Shown here one piece after another: positions 1 to 8,822 of a stretch of 64,000 nt of DNA (position 1 is its first letter; the number at the start of each line of letters is the position of its first letter). Under the pieces are notes generated by a model. It was not told the origin of the DNA and searched no databases. It was given only the letters and a program-made list of their open reading frames with translations. The DNA comes from Flavobacterium sp. WV_118_3 (GTDB lineage: Bacteria; Bacteroidota; Bacteroidia; Flavobacteriales; Flavobacteriaceae): positions 3,789,967 to 3,853,966 of the forward strand of contig NZ_CP156060.1 of the NCBI RefSeq assembly GCF_039778605.1. The letters run 5' to 3'. The position numbers and the translations under genes are program-made.

Positions 1-327
1 ATTTTTTCGGGTCCAGTAACGGCTGCTCCGGGAACCGAACCGAACCATGTGTTGACTTTAGGGCAAATGAATAGGGCTGGGGACGATCCAAACGAAAAAG
101 GATTTTTAAAAGTACTTACGTTTCATTTTAACCCGGAAGGGAAGTATCAGGATTATGACCTGATAAATGCACAAATCAAATATATAATGTACTTCAGAAG
201 CTCGGATGGAAAGTATTTCACACCGCATATCCTGGAACCCCATAACTACGAATTCTATAATAAAGAAGGCTTTGTCGCTTTCCAGATGGAAGAACAGAGC
301 TATGCCGTAGTTAATTATATAAAATAA
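1..327 (+). CDS. C-terminal part of an unrecognised protein (5' end outside window)
   Basis: The reading frame is open from the first base to the TAA at 325-327, giving at least 108 residues. A GTG at 49 and an ATG at 67 lie in frame, but the frame stays open upstream of both, so this is most simply the tail of a gene that starts before the window. The visible part is soluble, rich in aromatic and charged residues, and has no membrane segment or motif I recognise. It lies directly upstream of an AAA+ ATPase of eCIS type, so it may be another gene of that locus; this is inference from position only. A strong terminator follows 20 bases after the stop codon. Confidence 0.6.
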   Translation: MFSGPVTAAPGTEPNHVLTLGQMNRAGDDPNEKGFLKVLTFHFNPEGKYQDYDLINAQIKYIMYFRSSDGKYFTPHILEPHNYEFYNKEGFVAFQMEEQSYAVVNYIK

Positions 328-347
328 TACGATTGAATTTTAATCAG

Positions 348-386
348 AACCTCACAAATAGTTGCAAAACGTTGTGAGGTTTTTTA
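348..386 (+). terminator. Rho-independent terminator
   Basis: A perfect 10-bp stem, AACCTCACAA (348-357) with TTGTGAGGTT (372-381), closes a 14-nt loop and is followed by a T-run. It ends the transcript of the partial gene at 1-327. The rest of the 328-628 gap shows nothing further that I can name apart from an A-rich leader just before the ATPase gene. Confidence 0.8.
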
Positions 387-628
387 CTCTAAATAACATC
401 GTTAAAACGGTCGTTGCAATAGTCCTGTAAAACATTCCGGATCGGGTTTCTTTGAGCCGGATACGACTGTTTGTATACGGTTGATTTTTAGTGCTTTATT
501 TTTTGAAAATAATGGGTTTTGCGACTTACTGCAACTACTGAATCGAACGCCCGAAAAACTACTTTTTGCAAAAAAAAATCGTGAATTTTGAACTTCAAAC
601 AGATACAAAAACAAACAACAAAAATACA

Positions 629-1939
629 ATGGAGTCGAAAAAAATACAGCAATTATTTACATATCTGGAGGAAGTAATTGTCTGGAGAATTAACAATCCT
701 TCCCAGGATTTCAATACAGAATCACCTGGATTTAGTACTAGTGACCATGAAGGCTTTCCACTAGGCGACTATATCTCGGAGAAAGAGCTTGCCCGTCATG
801 AAGTTGTCATTCTCTTAATGGCACTGATGCCAAGATTGGACCCGGCGTTATTAAGACGCATTTATTTAGAGGTACCCAATAGCGTATTATTTGATTTATG
901 TTCAACCAATGATAGTGGCAGGCTTTTTTTACCAACTGTTGAAGCCTTACAGTTTATTTTAGGCGGTAGCTGTATCGCAGGAAGATTACAGGCATTGCAT
1001 TATTTTGATGACTCCAATATATTGCTAAAAGAAAATATTCTGAAAGTATCAAATCAGAATGAAAACGCAGTACACAATAAAATTGATGTCACGCAGGAAG
1101 CGTTTAACCGCATCCTGTTTGGAATCGAATTACTGCCGAAAATGAGTAACGATTTTCCGGCAGAACAGTTAAACACCCGTAGATCGTGGAGCGACCTTAT
1201 ACTTCCCCAATCCACGTTAAACGAACTTCAAAGTATTGAAGCCTGGTATAATAGTAGTCATATTCTCATGGAAGAATGGGATATGCAAAAAACGCTGAAA
1301 CCAGGCTTCCGGGTGTTGTTTTATGGCGACCCGGGAACAGGAAAAACACTGGCCGCGAGTCTTTTGGGGAAATATACAAACCGCCCTGTTTTTAGAGTGG
1401 ATGTTTCCATGTTGGTTTCCAAATACATTGGTGAAACGGAAAAGCAACTGGCAAAACTCTTCGACAGAGCCGAAAATAAAAACTGGATTTTGTTTTTTGA
1501 TGAAGCCGATTCCATTTTTGGGAAACGTACCAACGTTCGCGATGCACAGGATAAATATGCCAATCAGGAAGTGTCTTATCTGTTACAGCGTATCGAAACC
1601 TTTTCCGGATTGATCATTCTTGCATCCAACTATAAAAATAATATGGACAAAGCCTTTACGCGACGTTTTCACAGTTGTATCCGATTTAATAATCCAAGAC
1701 AGGAAGAGCGTTTGCGCATCTGGAAACAGAATTTGCCCAAACAATTAAACATGGAAGACATCGACCTGGAAGCCATAGCCGGACGTTATGAATTAACGGG
1801 GTCAAATATCATGAATGTCATCCAGGATATCAGTTTAAAAACGATTGCTTCAAAATCGCCTGATTACAGAGTGAGCAAGAACATACTATTGGAAAGTATT
1901 CAAAAGGAATATTTAAAAGAAGACAAAATATTCAGCTAA
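629..1939 (+). CDS. AAA+ ATPase of contractile injection system (eCIS) type
   Basis: A 436-residue cytoplasmic ATPase. The central AAA+ module has Walker A GDPGTGKT, Walker B ILFFDEADSIFG, a sensor-1 segment ILASNYKNN and an arginine-finger-like FTRRF. The preceding ~200 residues are a separate family-specific N-terminal domain. Proteins of this layout (Afp15/Pvc15 type) are found in extracellular contractile injection loci, where they are thought to help assembly or effector loading. I chose the ATG at 629; a TTG 21 codons upstream is in frame but would add a basic low-complexity extension, and the A-rich run before 629 is typical of Bacteroidota starts. The next gene, 155 bp downstream, encodes a giant effector-like protein, which fits a cargo-handling role. 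AAA+ ATPase is certain; the eCIS link is inferred from sequence style and neighbour. Confidence 0.85.
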   Translation: MESKKIQQLFTYLEEVIVWRINNPSQDFNTESPGFSTSDHEGFPLGDYISEKELARHEVVILLMALMPRLDPALLRRIYLEVPNSVLFDLCSTNDSGRLFLPTVEALQFILGGSCIAGRLQALHYFDDSNILLKENILKVSNQNENAVHNKIDVTQEAFNRILFGIELLPKMSNDFPAEQLNTRRSWSDLILPQSTLNELQSIEAWYNSSHILMEEWDMQKTLKPGFRVLFYGDPGTGKTLAASLLGKYTNRPVFRVDVSMLVSKYIGETEKQLAKLFDRAENKNWILFFDEADSIFGKRTNVRDAQDKYANQEVSYLLQRIETFSGLIILASNYKNNMDKAFTRRFHSCIRFNNPRQEERLRIWKQNLPKQLNMEDIDLEAIAGRYELTGSNIMNVIQDISLKTIASKSPDYRVSKNILLESIQKEYLKEDKIFS

Positions 1940-2094
1940 ACTTCCCAAAAAACGTAAAAAGTGGTCCGGAAATAAATCAGAACCAACCGATTTTTTCCGG
2001 AATAAAATGTTATATGGAGTGTAATCCTTGCGATTACACTTTGTATGGCATTGACGATATCATAAAATAAAGGAAACAATATAATTAGTAAACA

Positions 2095-5000
2095 ATGAAC
2101 GCAGAGAAAGAGAGTAATCCGCAGAAAGCAGCGCAAAAGAAAGATGAGAAACAGGCAGCGAATTCGCCTTTTTCTCTGCGCGAAACGGAGAATGCCAATT
2201 TTCAAACGCAGGAATCGGTGGCTCAAAATGAACAAACCGGCACCGAAAAAAGTAGCCCACAGTCCGAAAACAAAAGTATTCCGGCTGTTCACGGCTCCAA
2301 TCCTGCGTATTCCGATGGTTCCGAACAAAAATACCAGCAGCTTCAGGCAAGTATGGGAACAACAGGTGAATTAAACCATCCCGATACCAGGCAGAAAGAA
2401 ATGGAATATCGAAGTACGCTGGGAATTAATGAATTAAGAGAATATCACGATGCAAAAACCACCGACGTAAAATCGGAAGGAACAAAACCAGAGGAAACTA
2501 AACCAGAGGAAACTAAACCAACCGATGCTGTAGCAGCGGAAGCAAAGCCGACAGCAGAAGCAAAGCCGGCTGAGACAAAATTACCGGGTGCCAAACCGGC
2601 TGATCCCAAGTTGGCTGAAACGGCGCAAAAAGCAACCGATGAAAAGCTGGTTGACGTTTCGAATGCAAAAAGCTCAGGTGATGCTGGTGCTTCATCGGAA
2701 TCAGCTCCTGCTATAAAAGCAGCTGATAAATCGGATAAGAAAGATGGCGAAAATGAGGCAGCCGAAGATAAAGTAGCAACAGAAGAAGTCGCGGATACAA
2801 CACCGAAAACAGCTACTGCCAATCCTGTTTTTATGGAGATGCAAGGGCAGGTTGTCGAAACAGCAAAAGCACAGCGAAAACACGGACCAGCAAGTAAGGC
2901 ATCGCAAGCTGCGCAAGCTGCCGCACCTTCACCGTCGAATGAACGCCAAAGTATGGCACAAGCCGGTCAGGTAAATAAAATGAGCGCACAGGAGCCGGGG
3001 CTATTTAGTGCTGCCGCTTTTAAAGCCGAACTGAAAAAGAAAATTGATGAGGTACAGCTTCCTAAAAACGAAGAAGATGCCGATAAATTCGAAAAAAATA
3101 ACAACATCAAGCAGGTCAATGACCGGGCAATGGGCTCTGTCAAAAAAGAGAAAAACGCTGCTTCGGGAAGTATCCAGAATACCACAGCTGAAAAACCGGA
3201 TACGGCAAAACAGCCTGTTCGAAATGTTGCCAAAATGCCAATTCCGGAACACGGTAAAGCACCAGGTAGTGTTAATGCGGCCAAGGCAATGCCAACAAAA
3301 AGAGAGGCTACCAATATTGAAAAACCAATTCAATCGGAAACGGATAGCATCGACAGCCAAATGAAAGAACATGGCGTTACCGATCAAATGCTTGCCAATT
3401 CTAACGAACCGTCATTCAAAGGGGCTTTAGACGAGAAAAACAAAGCAAAAGAGCAAAGTAAGGCCGCGACCAACCAATTTAGAATAGACGAAAATCAGAA
3501 ACTAAACAAAACCCAGAACGAAGCACAGGCACAAGCCGCGAAGCAAATTGCCGGAATGCATGGTTCCCGTAAAGGCGGATTGGATAAAGTGCTGGGTAAC
3601 CAGAAAGAAACAGCCTCTAAAGACACCGCTGAACGTAAAAAAATTGCCGATAACATCAACAAAATCTATAACGATGCCAAAGGGGATGTTAAAGGTATTT
3701 TAGACGGTCTTGATGATACGGTTGCTAAAAAATTCGCAGCAGGAAGTTTAGCCGCAAAAATTGCTTTTGAAAAGCACGTAGACAAGGAGATGAAAGCCTA
3801 TAAAAAGAGACGTTATGGCGATTCGTGGCTGGATTGGAGAAACTTAAAGCGTGTCAAAGATGCTATGGTAGGGCTTCCGAAGGAAGTAGAACAATACTTT
3901 GTGACCGGAAAAGAAAAGTATGTTTCAACAATGGATACCTATATTGACGAAATTGCCAATATAGTAGCCAATCAGTTAAATGCGGCAAAAAGAAGAATCG
4001 CGACCGGTAAGAAAGAGGTACAGAATTATGTCAACACTTTATCACCAAGCTTAAAGAAACTCGGAGCCGCAGCAATTAGCGAAATTCAGGGTAAATTCAA
4101 TGCGCTTGAAAAAGATGTCGACAATAAAAAAGATGCCCTTATTGATGTATTGGCGAAGAAATATGTTGAAAACATTGAAGCAATCGATGCCCGAATTGAA
4201 AACTTAAAAGCCATGAATAAAGGCTTGGTGGGTATGGCGTTAAGTGCTTTAAGTGGTGTTTTTGCTTTTATTATTGAGGTGAAAAATACGCTGACGAACC
4301 TATTGGCAAAAGTGGTTGAGGTAGTAGGAGCCATCATCATGGACCCAATCGGATTCTTTGGAAACCTTATTGCGGGTGTCGGACAAGGATTCTCCAACTT
4401 TACAACAAACATCTGGACGCACCTTCAAACCGGATTCTTTGCCTGGTTAACCGGAGCTGCCAAAGGCGTTACGATTACGATGCCGGACGATATCTTCTCG
4501 TTAAAAGGTATTTTCTCAATTACGATGCAAGTGTTGAATCTGACCTGGAGCGGAATTCGTTCCATTGGAGCAACAGTAGTGGGGGAACCGTTGATGAAAG
4601 TATTGGAAACCGGAGTTGAGATTGTACAGGTGGTACGTAAAGACGGTATCGCAGGACTTTGGGAATACCTGAAAGACCAGTTCCAGGATATTAAAGCAAC
4701 GGTAATGGATGCCATTATGGACATCATCCAGAGTCAGGTTATCCAGGCGGGTATCAAGTGGATTTTAGGATTGTTGTCGCCGGTTGGTGCCTTTGTAAAA
4801 GCGATTATGGCGATTATCGATGTGGTGAAATTCTTCGTACAGCGTGCCGCACAGATTGCCGAATTGATCAGTGCTTTTATGGATAGTATTTCGGCTATTG
4901 CCAGCGGTAAAGTGGGCGCTGTAGCCAAATCGATCGAAAATGCATTGGCCAAAGCCATCCCGGTATTAATCGGATTGCTGGCCTCAATATTAGGTATCAG

Positions 5001-6360
5001 CGGACTAGCCGACAAAGTGTTGGGTGTGATTCATAAAATCCGCCAGCGTATTGTAAACGGAATTACCAAGTTCTGGAATTTTGTGAAGGAAAAAGGAAAA
5101 GCGTTGCTTGGAAAAGTGGGGATTGGTAAAAAAGAGGAAAAGACCAAAGAAGAGAAGATAAAGGATAAAAAAGAGCAGCTTAAATCCAATTCCGATACTA
5201 TTGAATCATGGAATGATGTAGTACCATTTAAAAATGTCGAAAACGTGGAGCACACATTACACTTTAAAGGAGAGGGAGAAAATGCAAAGCTTTATATGCA
5301 GAGTAAAGACGATCATGTTTTAAAACATTTGGAGAATGCTGAAAAAGTAGCTAAAACACCTGTAGAAAAGAAAGCAGTGACAGATGGTGTTAACTATTAT
5401 AATGCTAGTGTTTTGCCAGCGAATAATACATTATGGAAAATGGAGCAAGACCGTAGAAAATTATCCGATAAAAATACTGATGGTAAAAATGATGCTAAAA
5501 TAAAGGAGAAAGATGAAGCGATCAAAAAGCAAAATATAACACAAGATACTATTTTACATAAGTTAGCTCAATTGTTTAAAATGATTAAGTTTGATGATGG
5601 TATAGAGCCAACTACCGTAAAAACTAATGTAATTTCAAAACAAGATTCTAAGGGTAGACCTTCAATGGTTGAGGCTGCTCCATTAACTTGGATAGCCGGT
5701 AATACTAAAGGAAGTGGCCCGTATCAGGATCCGCTTGGGTGGAGTTATACCGAAGGAACGATACGTGAAAATATTTATATCAGAGGTCATTTACTTAATG
5801 ATAATATACACGGTCCGGGAGTGAAATGGAATTTAGTGCCAATTACAAGGGTAATGAATTCAGGAATGGAAAAAGATGCTGAGAGAGAAGGTAAGCAAGT
5901 ACTTGAAAAGAAAAATAGTATTATGTGGTATAAAACTACAGTTAATAGTTATTATAGTGCTGATAAAGATGAAAGAGAACAATACTTCCCGCAAAAAATA
6001 ACAGTAGCTTGGGGAGAATATAAAAACAGTGAAGGACAATATGATGCCAAAGGAGCTCGTACTCAAGAAGGTGAAGTTGAATTTACACAAGGTAGACCTG
6101 CCATACCATATAATATTAATGATCTGGGAGAGACATTATTAGTTGATAAGTTAAAATTAAATGCTAACTTCGCTAAAGCAGTCGCTAAAGAACGTAGTGA
6201 TTATGGTCCGTTTGGGAGTATGGCTGAATTTAAAGCCAGGATGAAAGAATATTATTCATTAAATCGAAGTTCCAAAGATGCGGAAAGAGTAGAAGGTATT
6301 GCATCTGTTGATATAATGATAAAAATGACACCTGAGTTTATAACTTTTGAATTTAAATAA
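2095..6360 (+). CDS. Giant eCIS-associated polymorphic effector with C-terminal RGH-type nuclease
   Basis: A 1421-residue protein with three parts. Residues 1 to ~450 are low-complexity, Lys/Glu/Ala/Pro-rich, with repeats such as KPEETKPEETKP. Residues ~530-1010 form an alpha-helical core with long hydrophobic stretches (for example IIMDPIGFFGNLIAGVGQG), of the type seen in large proteins encoded beside eCIS genes. The tail from ~1030 is AT-richer and looks swapped in. In the tail, RGHLLNDNIHGPG near residue 1230 followed by NLVPIT and N-M-E matches the signature of putative DNA/RNA non-specific endonucleases, with H1232 as the likely general base. No signal peptide is visible. The following gene, 6 bp away, is a probable immunity protein. 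Toxin activity is inferred; I do not see a DUF4157 HExxH motif. Confidence 0.75.
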   Translation: MNAEKESNPQKAAQKKDEKQAANSPFSLRETENANFQTQESVAQNEQTGTEKSSPQSENKSIPAVHGSNPAYSDGSEQKYQQLQASMGTTGELNHPDTRQKEMEYRSTLGINELREYHDAKTTDVKSEGTKPEETKPEETKPTDAVAAEAKPTAEAKPAETKLPGAKPADPKLAETAQKATDEKLVDVSNAKSSGDAGASSESAPAIKAADKSDKKDGENEAAEDKVATEEVADTTPKTATANPVFMEMQGQVVETAKAQRKHGPASKASQAAQAAAPSPSNERQSMAQAGQVNKMSAQEPGLFSAAAFKAELKKKIDEVQLPKNEEDADKFEKNNNIKQVNDRAMGSVKKEKNAASGSIQNTTAEKPDTAKQPVRNVAKMPIPEHGKAPGSVNAAKAMPTKREATNIEKPIQSETDSIDSQMKEHGVTDQMLANSNEPSFKGALDEKNKAKEQSKAATNQFRIDENQKLNKTQNEAQAQAAKQIAGMHGSRKGGLDKVLGNQKETASKDTAERKKIADNINKIYNDAKGDVKGILDGLDDTVAKKFAAGSLAAKIAFEKHVDKEMKAYKKRRYGDSWLDWRNLKRVKDAMVGLPKEVEQYFVTGKEKYVSTMDTYIDEIANIVANQLNAAKRRIATGKKEVQNYVNTLSPSLKKLGAAAISEIQGKFNALEKDVDNKKDALIDVLAKKYVENIEAIDARIENLKAMNKGLVGMALSALSGVFAFIIEVKNTLTNLLAKVVEVVGAIIMDPIGFFGNLIAGVGQGFSNFTTNIWTHLQTGFFAWLTGAAKGVTITMPDDIFSLKGIFSITMQVLNLTWSGIRSIGATVVGEPLMKVLETGVEIVQVVRKDGIAGLWEYLKDQFQDIKATVMDAIMDIIQSQVIQAGIKWILGLLSPVGAFVKAIMAIIDVVKFFVQRAAQIAELISAFMDSISAIASGKVGAVAKSIENALAKAIPVLIGLLASILGISGLADKVLGVIHKIRQRIVNGITKFWNFVKEKGKALLGKVGIGKKEEKTKEEKIKDKKEQLKSNSDTIESWNDVVPFKNVENVEHTLHFKGEGENAKLYMQSKDDHVLKHLENAEKVAKTPVEKKAVTDGVNYYNASVLPANNTLWKMEQDRRKLSDKNTDGKNDAKIKEKDEAIKKQNITQDTILHKLAQLFKMIKFDDGIEPTTVKTNVISKQDSKGRPSMVEAAPLTWIAGNTKGSGPYQDPLGWSYTEGTIRENIYIRGHLLNDNIHGPGVKWNLVPITRVMNSGMEKDAEREGKQVLEKKNSIMWYKTTVNSYYSADKDEREQYFPQKITVAWGEYKNSEGQYDAKGARTQEGEVEFTQGRPAIPYNINDLGETLLVDKLKLNANFAKAVAKERSDYGPFGSMAEFKARMKEYYSLNRSSKDAERVEGIASVDIMIKMTPEFITFEFK

Positions 6361-6366
6361 AACAGT

Positions 6367-7197
6367 ATGTTGGAAAAATTTGAGAATTTTATTAACGATT
6401 TAAAAAACAATGCTTTTGTTTCTGTTAAGGGAGATAATGTAGAGAAAAATAGAAGATTGCTTAAATTTCGTGACTATGAAGAAAACTTTGGAGAAGTTTA
6501 TGACGAATTGAAAGTAAGGATTCCAAATGAGGACTGGAAATATGAAGATTTGGGAGCCTTAACTCTTGATTGGGATGCTGTCACCGATCAATCTGATGAG
6601 AATTATCTATGGGGAGGATTTCAGTTGCATACTTTTTCATCAGCATTATCATCACGTTCTAATTTTTGGAAACGTTATAATGATGGTCAGCGTTTTTGGA
6701 AAAATAATCCGCAACCAGAAGCGGAAGCTATATGGGAAACTTTTTTACCTAAATTGAATTATATTAATGGATCGGGTCACGGTAGTGATGGTACTTTCGG
6801 TTGTTTACTTCGTGAAGAAGGCGTTTATCCTTGTCCACTTTATTTTTATGATTCGGGAATCTGGTTTGAAATGAAAATGAGTTTAGAAGAGTATTACAAT
6901 ACTATGATTGATTGTAAAGCGGTGTATTATTGGCAGTATTTTTATATAGACACCGAAGAGATTGTAAAAAAGCTTGGAAATTTTAAACCTGTTTTTATAG
7001 AATATGATGAGAAATATTTAGAAGGCCCACATCCATTTGCAGATAAATTTAGAGAAGGTACTTTTACCTATTCAGCCGAAGGTGTTTTACATCAAATGAA
7101 AAATATCATCAAGCGTTTTCCAAAATTGTTTCCTGATGTAGATTTATCCTACTTTAAAGAAAGATGTAATGCTTTGGAAAAAGCACTAAATGCATAA
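6367..7197 (+). CDS. Probable immunity protein for the upstream nuclease effector
   Basis: A 276-residue cytoplasmic protein, acidic and rich in aromatic residues, without signal peptide or membrane segments. It starts 6 bp after the effector stop codon and has the same AT-rich composition as the effector tail, so tip and immunity appear to have moved as one unit. A segment near residue 155 (PLYFYDSGIWFEMKMSLEEY) recalls SUKH/SMI1-KNR4-type immunity proteins, but the likeness is weak and I would not assign the family. A cytoplasmic location fits a nuclease toxin. The gene ends just before a bidirectional terminator. The function is inferred from position and size. Confidence 0.6.
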   Translation: MLEKFENFINDLKNNAFVSVKGDNVEKNRRLLKFRDYEENFGEVYDELKVRIPNEDWKYEDLGALTLDWDAVTDQSDENYLWGGFQLHTFSSALSSRSNFWKRYNDGQRFWKNNPQPEAEAIWETFLPKLNYINGSGHGSDGTFGCLLREEGVYPCPLYFYDSGIWFEMKMSLEEYYNTMIDCKAVYYWQYFYIDTEEIVKKLGNFKPVFIEYDEKYLEGPHPFADKFREGTFTYSAEGVLHQMKNIIKRFPKLFPDVDLSYFKERCNALEKALNA

Positions 7198-7212
7198 AAT
7201 TGTTTTATTTTG

Positions 7213-7245
7213 ATAAAAAAGCGAAGCTCAAGCTTCGCTTTTTTA
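7213..7245. terminator. Bidirectional terminator between convergent genes
   Basis: A perfect hairpin, GCGAAGCT (7221-7228) with AGCTTCGC (7231-7238), is flanked by an A-run on the left and a T-run on the right. It can therefore end both the rightward immunity transcript and the leftward hip operon, whose last codon is at 7250. Confidence 0.85.
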
Positions 7246-7249
7246 TGTT

Positions 7250-8194
7250 TTAACCCAAAAACAAGCCGGTACGTAGTGTTATCAAATCGATATATTTTGC
7301 TTTTTTCTCCTCGTTTAAAAAAGAAATTTCAATTAGTTGTATCGCTTTTGGGAGCCATTTTTCCAATCGTTTGTAAACAGAACGAATCTGCTTTTCATTT
7401 AGCCCTAAAATAGCACCAAACCGGTCAAAATACATTTTGTTAAAATTACTTTTTTTACCGCCTAAAAATAACGCGGTGTCTTCTTCGTCTTTTGGTAAAA
7501 TCATTTTTACATTGAGTAAATCATAAGCTGGCGACAATACCCATCCAATGTCCGACAAAAACATAGAAAAGTTTTTTAAATGCATGTCGTTATTCCCAAT
7601 GATAAAGTTGAATAAAGCCAATTCAAAAAAACGCACTTTGTCAAGTAAAGTATTTACTGAGAGATCACCGATAGTCTTTCCAACCCGTTCCATTGTTCCT
7701 TTGTATTTGTCTTCCAATTCTAAAATCTGTAGAAAATCAATCATATGAATTTTAGTGTTGGGTGCTGGTCGGTCGATACGTTTTGTGATATAGCATAATT
7801 CACCGGAAACCAGATGAATCATATTGGAGGGAACGCAGTCAATTTTAAACAATTCAGCTAGTTTCATCGATACATGTTCGTTTTCAGGCATCTGTTTGTA
7901 ATCCGGATTTTGAGGTTTTAGAATATAGTTTCCTTCCAGTGCGTCCAGGATGGTTAAACGTCCGCTATGTCCTTTTCCTAATTCCGATTGAATATAGCCT
8001 AACGATAATTTAGGTTGAACTCCGGGAATGGTTACCGATTGTTCAATGGCTTCTTTGGCCAGTTTTGCCATGTCTTCCAGTCGGTAAGGAAGTATTGGTG
8101 CTTCGTTTGATCCAAAAAAGGCTTTGTTACATTTGGCATGATAATCACCTTCCAGAGAGTCTAATTCCTGATAACAATAAAGACATCTACGCAT
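7250..8194 (-). CDS. hipT: HipT-like Ser/Thr kinase toxin (C-terminal HipA module)
   Basis: A 314-residue protein covering the kinase core of HipA. The catalytic loop GNNDMHLKN and the metal-binding SPAYDLLN are intact, so the kinase is probably active. The N-terminus has a C4-C7-H19-C22 set (CxxC..HxxC) suggesting a small zinc ribbon. The loop SVTIPGVQPKLSL around residue 53-65 corresponds to the autophosphorylation/Gly-rich loop; it has Thr55 and Pro57 where HipT/HipA proteins often carry serines. HipA-type kinases phosphorylate aminoacyl-tRNA synthetases and cause growth arrest; the substrate here cannot be read from sequence. The start overlaps the upstream hipS gene by 8 bp, which implies coupled translation. 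Confidence 0.9.
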   Translation of the reverse strand: MRRCLYCYQELDSLEGDYHAKCNKAFFGSNEAPILPYRLEDMAKLAKEAIEQSVTIPGVQPKLSLGYIQSELGKGHSGRLTILDALEGNYILKPQNPDYKQMPENEHVSMKLAELFKIDCVPSNMIHLVSGELCYITKRIDRPAPNTKIHMIDFLQILELEDKYKGTMERVGKTIGDLSVNTLLDKVRFFELALFNFIIGNNDMHLKNFSMFLSDIGWVLSPAYDLLNVKMILPKDEEDTALFLGGKKSNFNKMYFDRFGAILGLNEKQIRSVYKRLEKWLPKAIQLIEISFLNEEKKAKYIDLITLRTGLFLG

Positions 8195-8522
8195 TTTTAT
8201 CTGGATTTATTGGGTGAACACTTACGGCTCCAATAGCATTCTGACAGCAGGCTAACAGGAGTCCCATACGATCATTTTTATTGATTTTCCAACTTTCCGA
8301 AGCAATGTTTAACAGCCACCCTTCGGGAATTAAACCGTCAAAAAAAGGAAACAGCGTCTTACTCCGGTACGGATTTTTACGCACCGGCATCGTAAAACAG
8401 ACAAAAGCATCAGGAAATGTTTTGATATAAGTGTCGTCATACTTAAATTCATATTCCCCATTGTCAAGCTCCTGTAATAAACCGGCTACGATGTTGTTGT
8501 ATTTTACAATTCCCTCTCTCAT
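8187..8522 (-). CDS. hipS: HipS-like protein (N-terminal subdomain of HipA as a separate gene)
   Basis: A 111-residue protein matching the N-terminal subdomain 1 of HipA: motifs FKYDDTYI, ISLTMP-like CFTMPVRKNPY, FPFFDGLIPEGWLL and the end NDRMGLLLACCQNAIGAV are characteristic. In the tripartite HipBST systems this subdomain is a free protein and acts as the antitoxin that inhibits the kinase. It is encoded between the XRE gene and the kinase gene, one base after the first and overlapping the second by 8 bp, in the order B-S-T. Whether S or B neutralises here must be tested; the split itself is clear, with independent start and stop codons and a different frame from the kinase. Confidence 0.88.
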   Translation of the reverse strand: MREGIVKYNNIVAGLLQELDNGEYEFKYDDTYIKTFPDAFVCFTMPVRKNPYRSKTLFPFFDGLIPEGWLLNIASESWKINKNDRMGLLLACCQNAIGAVSVHPINPDKNA

Positions 8523-8523
8523 A

Positions 8524-8721
8524 CTATTTCTTCTGAATTGGGCCTACTACATGCCCGAACATTTTTAAAACCTGATTGACCTTCGATAGACTTAAATTAT
8601 CCTTGCCTTGTTCTATTTTTCGAACCACCGTTAGAGCGACACCGGCTCGCAATGAAAACTCCTCCTGCGTAAGTCCGGCCTGTTTACGTCTCTTTTTTAC
8701 AAAATCAGCTATTGAATCCAT
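8524..8721 (-). CDS. hipB: HipB-like XRE DNA-binding protein
   Basis: A 65-residue protein that is almost only a helix-turn-helix of XRE/Cro type (RKQAGLTQEEFSLRAGVAL, then VVRKIEQGKDNLSLSKVNQVLKMFG). It is the first gene of the hipBST operon and very likely represses it together with HipS/HipT. The operator palindromes described in the next entry start 2 bp upstream of its ATG. The protein is shorter than E. coli HipB (~88 residues) and lacks a C-terminal tail beyond the HTH. Confidence 0.9.
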   Translation of the reverse strand: MDSIADFVKKRRKQAGLTQEEFSLRAGVALTVVRKIEQGKDNLSLSKVNQVLKMFGHVVGPIQKK

Positions 8722-8722
8722 T

Positions 8723-8822
8723 TTATATGCTTTTGAATATAAAGATACTGAAAATATTTTAATTATATGTTTTTAGATATAAAAAAGCTTTTTCGGATTT
8801 AATTATATGTTTTTGCGTATAA
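8723..8822 (-). promoter_or_regulatory. Three HipB-type operators at 40-bp intervals
   Basis: Three 20-bp near-palindromes lie at 8723-8742, 8763-8782 and 8803-8822. Each begins TTATATG and ends in (A)TATAA, with the pattern TTATAT-N8-ATATAA (third copy TTATA-N10-TATAA). The centres are exactly 40 bp apart, close to four helical turns, so bound dimers would face roughly the same side of the DNA. The first site abuts the hipB start codon. Autoregulation by HipB is known for this family; assignment of these sites is inference from position and symmetry. Confidence 0.75.

Noticed and set aside
2445..2822. Long minus-strand frames in the Ala/Lys/Glu-rich part of the giant effector
   Set aside because: They are mirror frames of low-complexity coding sequence; Ala/Ser/Phe-rich translations without domain features.
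2095..6360. A DUF4157 metallopeptidase domain in the eCIS-linked giant protein
   Set aside because: Proteins in such loci often carry it, but I find no HExxH motif in the sequence.
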